A DNA stretch of 7,464 nt from the NCBI GenBank assembly GCA_023139255.1, contig JAGLNY010000419.1, forward strand, positions 1 through 7,464, given 5' to 3'. The DNA comes from Spirochaetales bacterium. GTDB lineage: Bacteria > Spirochaetota > Spirochaetia > JABMQR01. This document shows, in pieces, positions 1-6,199 of this stretch. Both the position numbers and the translations under genes were made by a program. Position 1 is the first letter of the stretch; each line of letters begins with the position of its first letter. Below the pieces are notes generated by a model. That model saw only the letters and a program-made list of their open reading frames with translations. It ran no database searches and was not told the DNA's origin.

Positions 1-946
1 CTGCCTGAGTTGCATAGTGAATATACTCAAAGTTTTCATCACTGAATATTGAACCGCTAAAAACACCCCGTGAGTTTAAAAGCCGTTCTACAGAATCCAT
101 TCCACTATTTGTGAAGGTAACCCGTCTGGATTTTTCATCTAACTGATAATCCTCATCCGGTTCCTCAAGGTATTCCCCGGTTTCAGGATTTTTTCCGCAC
201 TCCTTAAGGCTGGGAGCAATTCGGTTAACATCAAAGAATTTTTTTGTATCATCATCTGCCTGACCGGAAATAATAAGCGGGGTTCTAGCTTCATCTATCA
301 GGATAGAGTCAATTTCATCAATTATGCCATAGGAATGTTTTGGTTGAAGTTTCTGCCCGGCATCAAGTTTCATGTTATCCCGAAGATAATCAAAACCGAA
401 CTCATTATTTGTACCATAGGTAATATCCCGGGTATACGCATGCTTTCGTGCCTCATTATCCAGTGACGATAGAATTACACCAACTTCAAGCCCCAGGTAT
501 GAGTATATTGGACGCATCCAATCCGCGTCCCGTTCTGCAAGGTATTCATTGACAGTTACAATGTGAACCCCATCACCGGGCAGGGCATTCAGGTATGCGG
601 CAGGTACACACGATAAAGTTTTTCCTTCACCGGTTTTCATTTCCATGATTTTTCCCTGATGAAGCACCAGGGCGCCAAGCATCTGCACATCATAGAGTCT
701 TTCCCCCAGAGTTCTTCTTGCAGCCTCACGGGTCAGGGCAAAGGCCTCAGGCAATATATCATCCAGGGTCTCACCTTTTTCAAGCCGGGTTTTTAACTCT
801 GCAGTTATGTCGGGGAATTTTTCAGGCTTTAGTGAAATTGCCCACGATTCAAATGAATTTATTTCATGCAGTACAGGAACCAGTTTTTTGAGGTCATGTT
901 CTTGTTTTGTACCAAATATTTTTTTAATTATTGAGTTTTTTGCCAT
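1..946 (-). CDS. secA: Preprotein translocase ATPase SecA, N-terminal part (cut by window edge)
   Basis: SecA is the motor ATPase that pushes unfolded preproteins through the SecYEG channel at the inner membrane. Translating the minus strand from the ATG at 946 gives 315 open residues, about one third of a usual SecA of 800-950 residues; the rest lies beyond position 1. Visible motifs are the Walker A site MKTGEGKT (103-110), YGTNNEFGFDYLRDN (177-191), the Walker B/DEAD-type box DEID (210-213, usually DEVD) and ARTPLIISG (220-228). These cover nucleotide-binding domain 1 and the start of the preprotein cross-linking domain. The start is supported by a GGGGA Shine-Dalgarno-like sequence (952-956) ending 5 nt before the ATG, and by the usual SecA N-terminal spacing. 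It is divergent from the Nnr gene. Identity is seen directly from motifs and overall similarity to the family; only the C-terminal zinc and linker regions cannot be judged. Confidence 0.98.
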   Translation of the reverse strand, partial: MAKNSIIKKIFGTKQEHDLKKLVPVLHEINSFESWAISLKPEKFPDITAELKTRLEKGETLDDILPEAFALTREAARRTLGERLYDVQMLGALVLHQGKIMEMKTGEGKTLSCVPAAYLNALPGDGVHIVTVNEYLAERDADWMRPIYSYLGLEVGVILSSLDNEARKHAYTRDITYGTNNEFGFDYLRDNMKLDAGQKLQPKHSYGIIDEIDSILIDEARTPLIISGQADDDTKKFFDVNRIAPSLKECGKNPETGEYLEEPDEDYQLDEKSRRVTFTNSGMDSVERLLNSRGVFSGSIFSDENFEYIHYATQA

Positions 947-1020
947 TAATTTCCCCGTATGGAAAGCCGCGCCTCTGCATCCTGCACTGGAACTAATCCA
1001 ATCTCTCTGTCATTATTCAT
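946..1020 (-). CDS. Possible 24-codon leader ORF overlapping the secA start (speculative)
   Basis: A 24-residue reading frame begins with ATG at 1020 and ends with a TAA at 948-946 whose last A is the first base of the secA ATG (TAATG junction). The peptide is hydrophilic and charged, beginning MNNDREIGLV and ending LSIRGN. It has no signal peptide or membrane segment and no match to the SecM arrest motif. The same frame stays open upstream to 1191, but there it lies antisense to the Nnr gene and looks like a shadow. A candidate promoter -10 ends 6 nt before the ATG, so the ORF would be leaderless. A stop-start overlap of this kind is typical of translational coupling, but an open frame of this length can arise by chance. 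Confidence 0.2.
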   Translation of the reverse strand: MNNDREIGLVPVQDAEARLSIRGN

Positions 1021-1034
1021 CTCTATAGTATAAG
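1007..1034 (+). promoter_or_regulatory. Candidate sigma70 promoter for the Nnr gene
   Basis: On the plus strand CTGTCA (1007-1012, 4 of 6) is followed after 16 bp by TATAAG (1029-1034, 5 of 6). It faces away from the secA promoter candidate and their -10 elements overlap at 1027-1034, so the two divergent genes would compete for polymerase if both sites are real. The predicted leader of the Nnr mRNA would be about 60 nt. The -35 is weak. Confidence 0.3.
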
Positions 1035-1053
1035 ATAACACTAATAATCTCAA
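1027..1053 (-). promoter_or_regulatory. Candidate sigma70 promoter for secA
   Basis: On the minus strand TTGAGA (1053-1048) is followed after 15 bp by TATACT (1032-1027). Each hexamer matches 5 of 6 consensus positions, but the spacer is shorter than the preferred 17 bp. An overlapping reading with a 17-bp spacer puts a poorer -10, TACTAT, at 1030-1025. Transcription would start near 1020, giving roughly 75 nt before the secA ATG. Inferred from sequence only. Confidence 0.4.
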
Positions 1054-1090
1054 TTGTCTGGCCGATATTGCCGGATAAGAAATTGCCGTC

Positions 1091-1104
1091 AGGAGAAAAT
1101 TGTG
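1091..1104 (+). promoter_or_regulatory. Shine-Dalgarno and GTG that decide the Nnr start
   Basis: AGGAGA (1091-1096) lies 5 nt before GTG at 1102-1104. The frame is also open from a TTG at 1054, but that start has no ribosome binding site. It would add 16 residues absent from the family, whose proteins commonly begin with a sequence like MKIVTSEQM. The GTG start gives exactly that beginning (M/VKIVTSETM). Confidence 0.9.
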
Positions 1105-2658
1105 AAGATTGTTACTTCTGAAACCATGACACACGTCGACCATAGGGCACAAGAGGAATTTTTTATCCCAGGATTGGTTCTCATGGAACAAGCCGGCATA
1201 GCGGTGCTTGATGTTCTGGAAGAACAGATGAAGGAATTAAATCCGCTAGTGTCAGAGCGTCAGGTTAAGGTTGACACAGTACTGGATAAAGAGGTGAGCC
1301 GCATCACCGTAATTGCAGGTCCGGGAAATAACGGGGGGGATGCGCTTGTAACGGCTCGTGCTGCTGTGGTCAGAGGATACAGAAATATTTCAATCATACT
1401 TATCAGAGATAAAACCAATGAAATAATGCAGAGGCAAAAGAAAATATGTGAAACTCTTGGGATTCCTCTTCATGTCTGGGGTTCACCTGCTTCGCTTTTA
1501 GTTTTGGATGAATCCGATTTTCTCATTGACGGGATCAGCGGGACAGGTCTTTCCGGGGATATCCGGGGACCCGCACTCGAAGCAACTCAGTACATCCTGC
1601 AGCTAAGGCAGAAAAAAAAGAAAAAACTGTTTATAATTTCAATAGATTTGCCAAGCGGTATGTACGATAGGGGAGGTGACGGGACAGTTGCATTGGAAGC
1701 AGATTTTACTGTAACTATGGGATTGCCAAAAAGTGTCCTGTTTTATCCGCACAATAGAGTGAAATGCGGAAAAATTGTTTGTCGTAATCCCGGCTTTCCC
1801 CCTGCATTGCTTGAGCAGGCAGAGGCAGAGGCGCATTTAATCCCTCTTGATACGATACAACTGCCGGAGATGCCGAAGAATAATTATAAGAACACAAAAG
1901 GACATGTAGGTGTATTTGCCGGATCTTCAGGCATGACCGGGGCTGCAGTACTGGCATCTAACGCTGCACTCAGGATGCGGGCTGGCTTGGTATCTCTTTT
2001 TGCAGACCCTGATGTGTATCCTGCAGCAGCAGGCAGGACAGCCTCTTTATTAGTTAAACCCATTGCATTTCAGGAGATAGTACCGGCAAAGGAGTTATCA
2101 GAGAAGTTTTCGACACTCCTTGCAGGACCTGGATGGGGTACCGGCGATAGACAAATTCTACAGCTCAGGGAAATCCTGGAATCAGGACTTCCTGCTGTTA
2201 TTGACGCTGATGGTATTACCTTGTTTTCACAACTATCAAAAGAGAAGGGATTTGTGAATCATAATGGAAGATGTGTCTTTACGCCGCATCCTGGAGAATT
2301 TCTGAGATTGACAGGTGTTAGTACAAAGGAGCATCCGGAGAAAATTTTTTCTGCAGTTCGGGAATATGCTGTTAAGAATCATTGTACGTTAGTATATAAA
2401 TCTCATATTACGTATATTGCTTCAGCAAAAGGAGAATTTGCGGTTATTGATGGAATGAATCCTGCGATGGGTACTGCAGGTTCAGGTGATGTGTTGGCAG
2501 GGGTGATTTCAGGATTGCTTGCACAAGGAACAGATGAGTTTGAAGCTGCTCGATTGGGAGCTGCTTTTCATCAGAAAGCGGGTAAAACTGCATATAACGA
2601 TATAGGAATTTTTACTTCTGAAGATTTACTGACAATAATATCCTCACTTGCAAGATAG
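1102..2658 (+). CDS. nnr: Bifunctional NAD(P)H-hydrate epimerase / ADP-dependent NAD(P)H-hydrate dehydratase (YjeF/Nnr)
   Basis: This cytosolic repair enzyme acts on NADHX and NADPHX, the hydrated, inactive forms of the cofactors. The N-terminal NnrE domain (about 1-240) interconverts R and S epimers. The C-terminal NnrD domain (about 255-518) dehydrates the S form using ADP. Seen in NnrE: GPGNNGGD (73-80), LIDGISGTGL (141-150) and IDLPSG (181-186). Seen in NnrD: GSSGMTGAA (274-282), AGPGWGTGD (341-349), DADG (368-371), TPHPGE (394-399) and GTAGSGDVLAG (457-467) with the expected catalytic Asp463. Length is 518 residues from the GTG, close to E. coli YjeF. Oddities: about 15 extra residues between the first helix and GPGNNGGD (around 45-65), a KKKKK run (171-175) coded by A8-G-A6, and YKSH (432-435) where KG is usual after the strand. 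It stands alone, divergent from secA. Assignment is firm; both domains look intact. Confidence 0.96.
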   Translation: MKIVTSETMTHVDHRAQEEFFIPGLVLMEQAGIAVLDVLEEQMKELNPLVSERQVKVDTVLDKEVSRITVIAGPGNNGGDALVTARAAVVRGYRNISIILIRDKTNEIMQRQKKICETLGIPLHVWGSPASLLVLDESDFLIDGISGTGLSGDIRGPALEATQYILQLRQKKKKKLFIISIDLPSGMYDRGGDGTVALEADFTVTMGLPKSVLFYPHNRVKCGKIVCRNPGFPPALLEQAEAEAHLIPLDTIQLPEMPKNNYKNTKGHVGVFAGSSGMTGAAVLASNAALRMRAGLVSLFADPDVYPAAAGRTASLLVKPIAFQEIVPAKELSEKFSTLLAGPGWGTGDRQILQLREILESGLPAVIDADGITLFSQLSKEKGFVNHNGRCVFTPHPGEFLRLTGVSTKEHPEKIFSAVREYAVKNHCTLVYKSHITYIASAKGEFAVIDGMNPAMGTAGSGDVLAGVISGLLAQGTDEFEAARLGAAFHQKAGKTAYNDIGIFTSEDLLTIISSLAR

Positions 2659-2673
2659 AAGGGATGGAGGCCG

Positions 2674-2709
2674 GACCAGATTACTGGTCTTGGCATTTGC
2701 TGTGCAAAT
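2674..2709 (+). repeat. Two adjacent small perfect hairpins after the Nnr gene
   Basis: GACCAG (2674-2679), loop ATTA, CTGGTC (2684-2689) forms a perfect 6-bp stem. Five bases on, ATTTGC (2695-2700), loop TGT, GCAAAT (2704-2709) forms a second. They begin 16 nt after the Nnr stop and could end or protect that transcript. Neither is followed by a T-run on the plus strand, so a canonical intrinsic terminator is not shown. Confidence 0.55.
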
Positions 2710-2711
2710 AC

Positions 2712-2772
2712 AGGAGACAGGAGACAGGAGACGGCATTGGTCTTCCAGTTTTCTGTCTCCGGTCTACTGTCT
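2712..2772 (+). repeat. Triple AGGAGAC heptamer with inverted partner (long imperfect hairpin)
   Basis: Three exact tandem copies of AGGAGAC occupy 2712-2732. An inverted, degenerate copy lies at 2753-2772 (CTGTCTCC GGTCTACTGTCT). Bases 2715-2734 can pair with 2753-2772 at 17 of 20 positions around an 18-nt loop. The arrangement resembles dispersed intergenic heptamer-based palindromes in other bacterial genomes. Whether further copies exist in this genome cannot be seen from one window. It could act as a transcript-ending or stabilising stem, or be a small non-autonomous repeat. Confidence 0.7.
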
Positions 2773-2864
2773 GCGTTATTATGTATCTTTTAATGGATAT
2801 GTTTGTTTAGCGTGATGTGACAAATAGGCAATCAAACAATAATATATTTTTTGAGCAAAAGGTG

Positions 2865-2882
2865 TTACTTGATATTACTTGA
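2865..2882 (+). repeat. Direct repeat TTACTTGA at 10-bp period upstream of the membrane-protein gene
   Basis: Two exact TTACTTGA octamers start at 2865 and 2875, one helical turn apart and about 55 bp before the downstream ATG at 2934. The second overlaps the TTGACC that could serve as a -35. Same-face direct repeats of this kind can be activator sites, but no regulator can be named and AT-rich spacers produce such repeats by chance. Confidence 0.35.
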
Positions 2883-2933
2883 CCTGTAGCGGTCTTTGGA
2901 TTAAGCTTATACTATTAATTACGGGAGAAAGAA

Positions 2934-3395
2934 ATGATACAGTTTTACGTTCTGGCTCTGGCTTTCATGCTGTATGGTGCCGCTGTTTTATTAGCAGATG
3001 AGTATGGTGAAAAAGTAAATATATTACTGAGGATAAAAGAAATACATTTTGTTAATCAGACATTCAGTATAGTATTAATAGTCCTTACTGCGGTTGTCGG
3101 AATTTTAAAACTGATAAGTCCCACAAGTCCGGGTCCTGTTGTAATTGGTGATTTTCTGCCTGCAGTTAATCTTATTGCATTGGCAATATTCTTTGCTTTT
3201 GACCTAACAAGAAAGCAAAAAAAGTCAGAAGATGATTCCGCCGCGGGCGATTCAGAAAATGAAAATGTGTTTTCAGATTCTGATCCGCTTATTAAAGTGC
3301 AAACTTTTTATTATAAAAACAAAAAGTTATTAGGATATGCTACTTTGTGCGTTGTTTTATTTCACTTTTTGTTTCCTGGTGCAGTTCTGCTTTAA
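2934..3395 (+). CDS. Small four-helix membrane protein of unknown function
   Basis: I do not recognise the family. The 153-residue protein has four likely membrane segments at about 2-21, 43-61, 67-90 and 132-150. Between helices 3 and 4 is a hydrophilic stretch: first basic (TRKQKK, 92-97), then acidic and low-complexity (SEDDSAAGDSENEN, 98-111), then FSDSDP. By the positive-inside rule that loop, and the one at 22-42, should be cytoplasmic, placing both ends outside. SPTSPGP (62-68) is a proline-rich turn between helices 2 and 3. The ATG is well supported by GGGAG (2923-2927) 6 nt upstream. It is a single gene, convergent with glgC across a 33-bp gap (3396-3428) that has no obvious terminator hairpin. 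It could be a spirochaete-type conserved hypothetical protein, but that is a guess. Confidence 0.85.
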   Translation: MIQFYVLALAFMLYGAAVLLADEYGEKVNILLRIKEIHFVNQTFSIVLIVLTAVVGILKLISPTSPGPVVIGDFLPAVNLIALAIFFAFDLTRKQKKSEDDSAAGDSENENVFSDSDPLIKVQTFYYKNKKLLGYATLCVVLFHFLFPGAVLL

Positions 3396-3428
3396 CGACC
3401 CAATTACTACAAAAATTTATTACAAAAT

Positions 3429-4721
3429 CTAAACAACTGTACCGGCTGGAATAATTGCGTTTTTGGGTATTACAATTATTCCATCACATATATGATAAAA
3501 CTCATACACACCATCAACCCTGTCAAAAGTATCTATACCAATACGGCATCCATCCCCGATTCTTGCATTCAGGTCTATAATAGCCTTGCGAATTATTGTA
3601 CCACGGCCAATTCCTATGTTAGGTATACCGCGCTTTTTGTTATTTAGTTTTTCTTCGTCCGATTCATAATAATTGGAGCCCATGCAGTATACACCATCAA
3701 GATTAGCCCCGGATTCAATAAGGGTACGCACACCAATAATTGAGTTCACTATTGAAGCATTTGTTATAATACTGCCTTCACTTGTAAGTGACTGGCTTAT
3801 AGTGCAGAAATTGACTTTAGTTGCTGGAAGATGTCTTCTATGTGTATAGATCGGCATCAGTTCATCGTAGAAGTTGAAATCCGGGGTGAGTGATGCGAGG
3901 TTGAGATTGGTATCATAAAAAGATTTTATTGTTCCTATATCCTCCCAAAAATCATTGAATATGTGAGTCTGGACTTTGACTTTATGAATGGTTTCCGGGA
4001 TTATCTCTTTACCAAAATCGGTTCTATTGTTATCAAGCGCTTTTTCCATAGCTTCCGCGTTGAAAATATAAATTCCCATGGATGCAAGATATTCTTTGCC
4101 AAAATTCAGTTGAGCATCAATCCCATTTGCCTCAAAAATACTTCCAGGAGCTTTATAATCTGAAATGTCCATATCTATGGGGGGTTTTTCAAGAAAAGAG
4201 ACAATACGCCCGGTTTTATCGGTGCCCACTATTCCCAGACCTGTTGCCTCATTCCTGGATATAGGCTTAACCGCAATAGTTAACTCAGCATTACTCTCTC
4301 TATGTGTTTTAAGCATTTCGCGGTAATCCATGCGATAGAGTTGGTCGCCGGATAAAATAATGTAATATTTCGGCTGCTGGTCATGAAAATGCATAATATT
4401 TTTTCTGACAGCATCAGCTGTTCCCTGATACCAGTCCTCATTTTGCGGGGTCTGCCCTGCAGCAAGAACTGATACAAATCCCTGGGAAAATGTATCGAAA
4501 ATATAGGTATTGGAAATATGGTTATGGAGGGATGCAGAGTTGAACTGTGTGAGAATGTAGATTTTTTTTATTCCGCTGTTTATACAGTTTGATATGGGAA
4601 TATCTACCAACCGGTATTTTCCACCAAAAGGAACTGCTGGTTTTGCACGATCCTTTGTCAGTGGGATGAGACGTGTACCTTTTCCTCCGCCAAGAACAAT
4701 AGCCAATGTCCCGTCATTCAT
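3429..4721 (-). CDS. glgC: Glucose-1-phosphate adenylyltransferase (ADP-glucose pyrophosphorylase)
   Basis: GlgC makes ADP-glucose and pyrophosphate from ATP and glucose-1-phosphate, the committed and usually allosteric step of bacterial glycogen synthesis in the cytosol. In the 430 residues, the nucleotidyltransferase fold carries LGGGKGTRL (10-18), DRAKPAVPFGGKYRL (24-38), WYQGTADAV (97-105), SGDQLYRMDY (124-133, catalytic Asp126), TGLGIV (160-165), FLEKP (176-180), SMGIYIF (214-220), DFGKEIIP (235-242) and FWEDIGT (258-264). The C-terminal left-handed beta-helix (about 300-430) contains MGSNYYE (347-353), GIGRGT (370-375) and PKNAIIPAGTVV (419-430). Length and beta-helix wording resemble plant and cyanobacterial enzymes more than E. 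coli GlgC. The start is supported by AAGGGG (4729-4734) 7 nt upstream, inside the end of glgA. The ATG overlaps the glgA stop by 8 bp (ATGAATGA), so translation is probably coupled. Confidence 0.97.
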   Translation of the reverse strand: MNDGTLAIVLGGGKGTRLIPLTKDRAKPAVPFGGKYRLVDIPISNCINSGIKKIYILTQFNSASLHNHISNTYIFDTFSQGFVSVLAAGQTPQNEDWYQGTADAVRKNIMHFHDQQPKYYIILSGDQLYRMDYREMLKTHRESNAELTIAVKPISRNEATGLGIVGTDKTGRIVSFLEKPPIDMDISDYKAPGSIFEANGIDAQLNFGKEYLASMGIYIFNAEAMEKALDNNRTDFGKEIIPETIHKVKVQTHIFNDFWEDIGTIKSFYDTNLNLASLTPDFNFYDELMPIYTHRRHLPATKVNFCTISQSLTSEGSIITNASIVNSIIGVRTLIESGANLDGVYCMGSNYYESDEEKLNNKKRGIPNIGIGRGTIIRKAIIDLNARIGDGCRIGIDTFDRVDGVYEFYHICDGIIVIPKNAIIPAGTVV

Positions 4722-6192
4722 AATGGTACCCCTTTAATAAAGCTTTTTTATAGATCTCAATGTATAAATCTGCTGATGATTCCCACTCATATCGCTTGTC
4801 CATGCAACGTTTGCGGATATTTATTCTTTGATTCTGTGTTGTAGCAGACCAGAGCCGATTTGCTTGTGCTGAAGCCTGGTATATTGCTTCATCGGACATT
4901 GATTGAAACACAATACCCGTTCCTCTGGAGAAATCGTCTGAAAATGGTTCTACAGTATCAGCCAGACCGCCTGTTTCCCTCACAATAGGTATTGTACCGT
5001 AACGCAATGAGTATATTTGATTGAGTCCGCAAGGCTCAAATCTACTTGGCATAAGAAAGAAATCTGATCCTGCCTCAATAAGGTGAGCAAGGTAATTGTT
5101 GAAAGTTAATGAGACAGATAAATTAGGGAATCTGCTATTCAAATCAGCTAATGACTCCTCAGTTTCGTTATCCCCGGTCCCGAGAATTATTACCTGAAAG
5201 GGGAAGTCCGTTATTATTCTCTCGAGTGCGGAAGGATTGCTGCCGCACAATTCCCTGAATCCTTTTTGATCAACAAGACGTGAAACCATACCTATTATTG
5301 GTATGTCCGGGTCTTCTGTCAGCCGCATTTGCCGCTGCAGTTCTGTTTTCAGGACAGTTTTGTTTTTTTGTGAACTGGATGTGTAATGAACAGGAAGGTG
5401 TTGATCACTTTCCGGGTTCCATTCTGTATAATCGACACCATTCAAAATTCCAGTTAAATCATTACATCGCTTATTCAGCAAGTCATTAAGTCCCTCCCCG
5501 AATTCACGAGTTTGAATTTCAGAGGCATAATTTGGTGATACGGTAGTGATCTGATCAGCATGCAGCAGACCTAAAGCAAGCAGGTTAATCTCTTTTATTT
5601 TATGTGATGTCCGGTTGGAAGTTGTAAAGAGATCATCAGTCAGGAGATTTGTTAAGTGGATATCGTGTTTTGAGAAGACACCCTGATATGCAAGATTGTG
5701 AATTGTCATAATGCTGGCCGCATTATTAAACAATTTTTCCCTGCTTTTTTTTAAAAGTACCGGGAGAAGTCCTGTTGTCCAATCATGACAATGATAAATA
5801 TCCGGATACCAGTTCACTCTCCTGCATATTTCAAATACAGCATAATTAAACAAAGTAAATCTATACATATTGTTTGAATAGGAGGGAGAACCGGGATTTC
5901 CATATATTCCCTTAAACTTTGTAAACAGTGGATGTTTTAGAAAGAGGAATTCAACTTGATGCAGCTCAGTTTTAGTTATTCTGAAGGTAGTGTCGAAGGA
6001 ATCAATATTTATATGTATATTCCACGGGAGAACCTCATGGTCAGAATCATGTATGAAGCCGTATTGAGGAATGAGTATTTTAACATCGTGACCTTTTTTT
6101 ACCAGCTCACGTGATAAAGCTGTTACTACATCGGCTAAACCCCCGGATTTTGCATATGGCACAGCTTCACTGGAGATCATTAATATTTTCAT
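4714..6192 (-). CDS. glgA: Glycogen synthase (ADP-glucose type, GT5)
   Basis: GlgA transfers glucose from ADP-glucose to the non-reducing end of a growing alpha-1,4-glucan, using the product of the overlapping glgC. The 492 residues match a GT5 synthase (E. coli has 477): KSGGLADVV (15-23, Lys15 binding ADP-glucose), HCHDWTTGL (134-142), MTIHNLAYQG (162-171), TTVSPNYASEI (216-226), NGVDYTEWNP (251-260), VSRLVDQKG (303-311, Arg305 and Lys310), and MPSRFEPCGLNQIYSLRYGT (381-400) with catalytic Glu386, then TGGLADTV (407-414). The domain order is an N-terminal Rossmann half, then a C-terminal nucleotide-binding half from about 295. The ATG at 6192 gives the canonical MKILMISSEAVPYAKSGGL start. 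No Shine-Dalgarno precedes it, and a strong promoter ends 7 nt upstream, suggesting leaderless translation. It is first in the glgA-glgC pair, 54 bp after trxB. No glgB or glgP is present here. Confidence 0.97.
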   Translation of the reverse strand: MKILMISSEAVPYAKSGGLADVVTALSRELVKKGHDVKILIPQYGFIHDSDHEVLPWNIHINIDSFDTTFRITKTELHQVEFLFLKHPLFTKFKGIYGNPGSPSYSNNMYRFTLFNYAVFEICRRVNWYPDIYHCHDWTTGLLPVLLKKSREKLFNNAASIMTIHNLAYQGVFSKHDIHLTNLLTDDLFTTSNRTSHKIKEINLLALGLLHADQITTVSPNYASEIQTREFGEGLNDLLNKRCNDLTGILNGVDYTEWNPESDQHLPVHYTSSSQKNKTVLKTELQRQMRLTEDPDIPIIGMVSRLVDQKGFRELCGSNPSALERIITDFPFQVIILGTGDNETEESLADLNSRFPNLSVSLTFNNYLAHLIEAGSDFFLMPSRFEPCGLNQIYSLRYGTIPIVRETGGLADTVEPFSDDFSRGTGIVFQSMSDEAIYQASAQANRLWSATTQNQRINIRKRCMDKRYEWESSADLYIEIYKKALLKGYHYE

Positions 6193-6199
6193 ATATTAA

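Larger units (their letters stand above)
2659..2933. other. Gene-free 275-bp spacer between the Nnr gene and the small membrane protein
   Basis: No coding frame with a ribosome binding site is visible. The left half (2674-2772) is filled by the three inverted repeats listed separately. The right half is AT-rich and should hold the promoter of the downstream membrane-protein gene. TATACT at 2908-2913 is the best -10, about 20 bp before that ATG, but no good -35 is spaced correctly; TTGACC at 2879-2884 is 23 bp away. An 8-bp direct repeat TTACTTGA (2865-2872 and 2875-2882) sits just upstream. Confidence 0.6.

Noticed and set aside
807..1028. 73-residue plus-strand ORF
   Set aside because: It lies antisense to the secA start, has no ribosome binding site and has an unremarkable, Ser/Cys/Phe-rich sequence; a shadow frame.
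1054..1101. TTG start giving Nnr 16 extra residues
   Set aside because: No Shine-Dalgarno precedes it, and the extra residues do not resemble the family, whereas the GTG at 1102 has AGGAGA and a canonical N-terminus.
1021..1191. Upstream extension of the 24-codon ORF to an ATG at 1191
   Set aside because: The extension is antisense to the start of nnr and would require transcription from inside that gene; only the part from 1020 is kept as a weak candidate.
3396..3428. Possible bidirectional terminator between the membrane protein and glgC
   Set aside because: The 33-bp gap is AT-rich with a loose direct repeat (ATTACTACAAAA / ATTACAAAA) but no inverted repeat able to form a stem.
3963..4264. 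Two overlapping plus-strand ORFs of 60-66 codons
   Set aside because: Both lie wholly opposite glgC and have no family features; shadows.
5280..5489. 69-codon plus-strand ORF with a hydrophobic start resembling a signal peptide
   Set aside because: It is antisense within glgA, and the hydrophobic look follows from the opposite-strand codons; no ribosome binding site or promoter.
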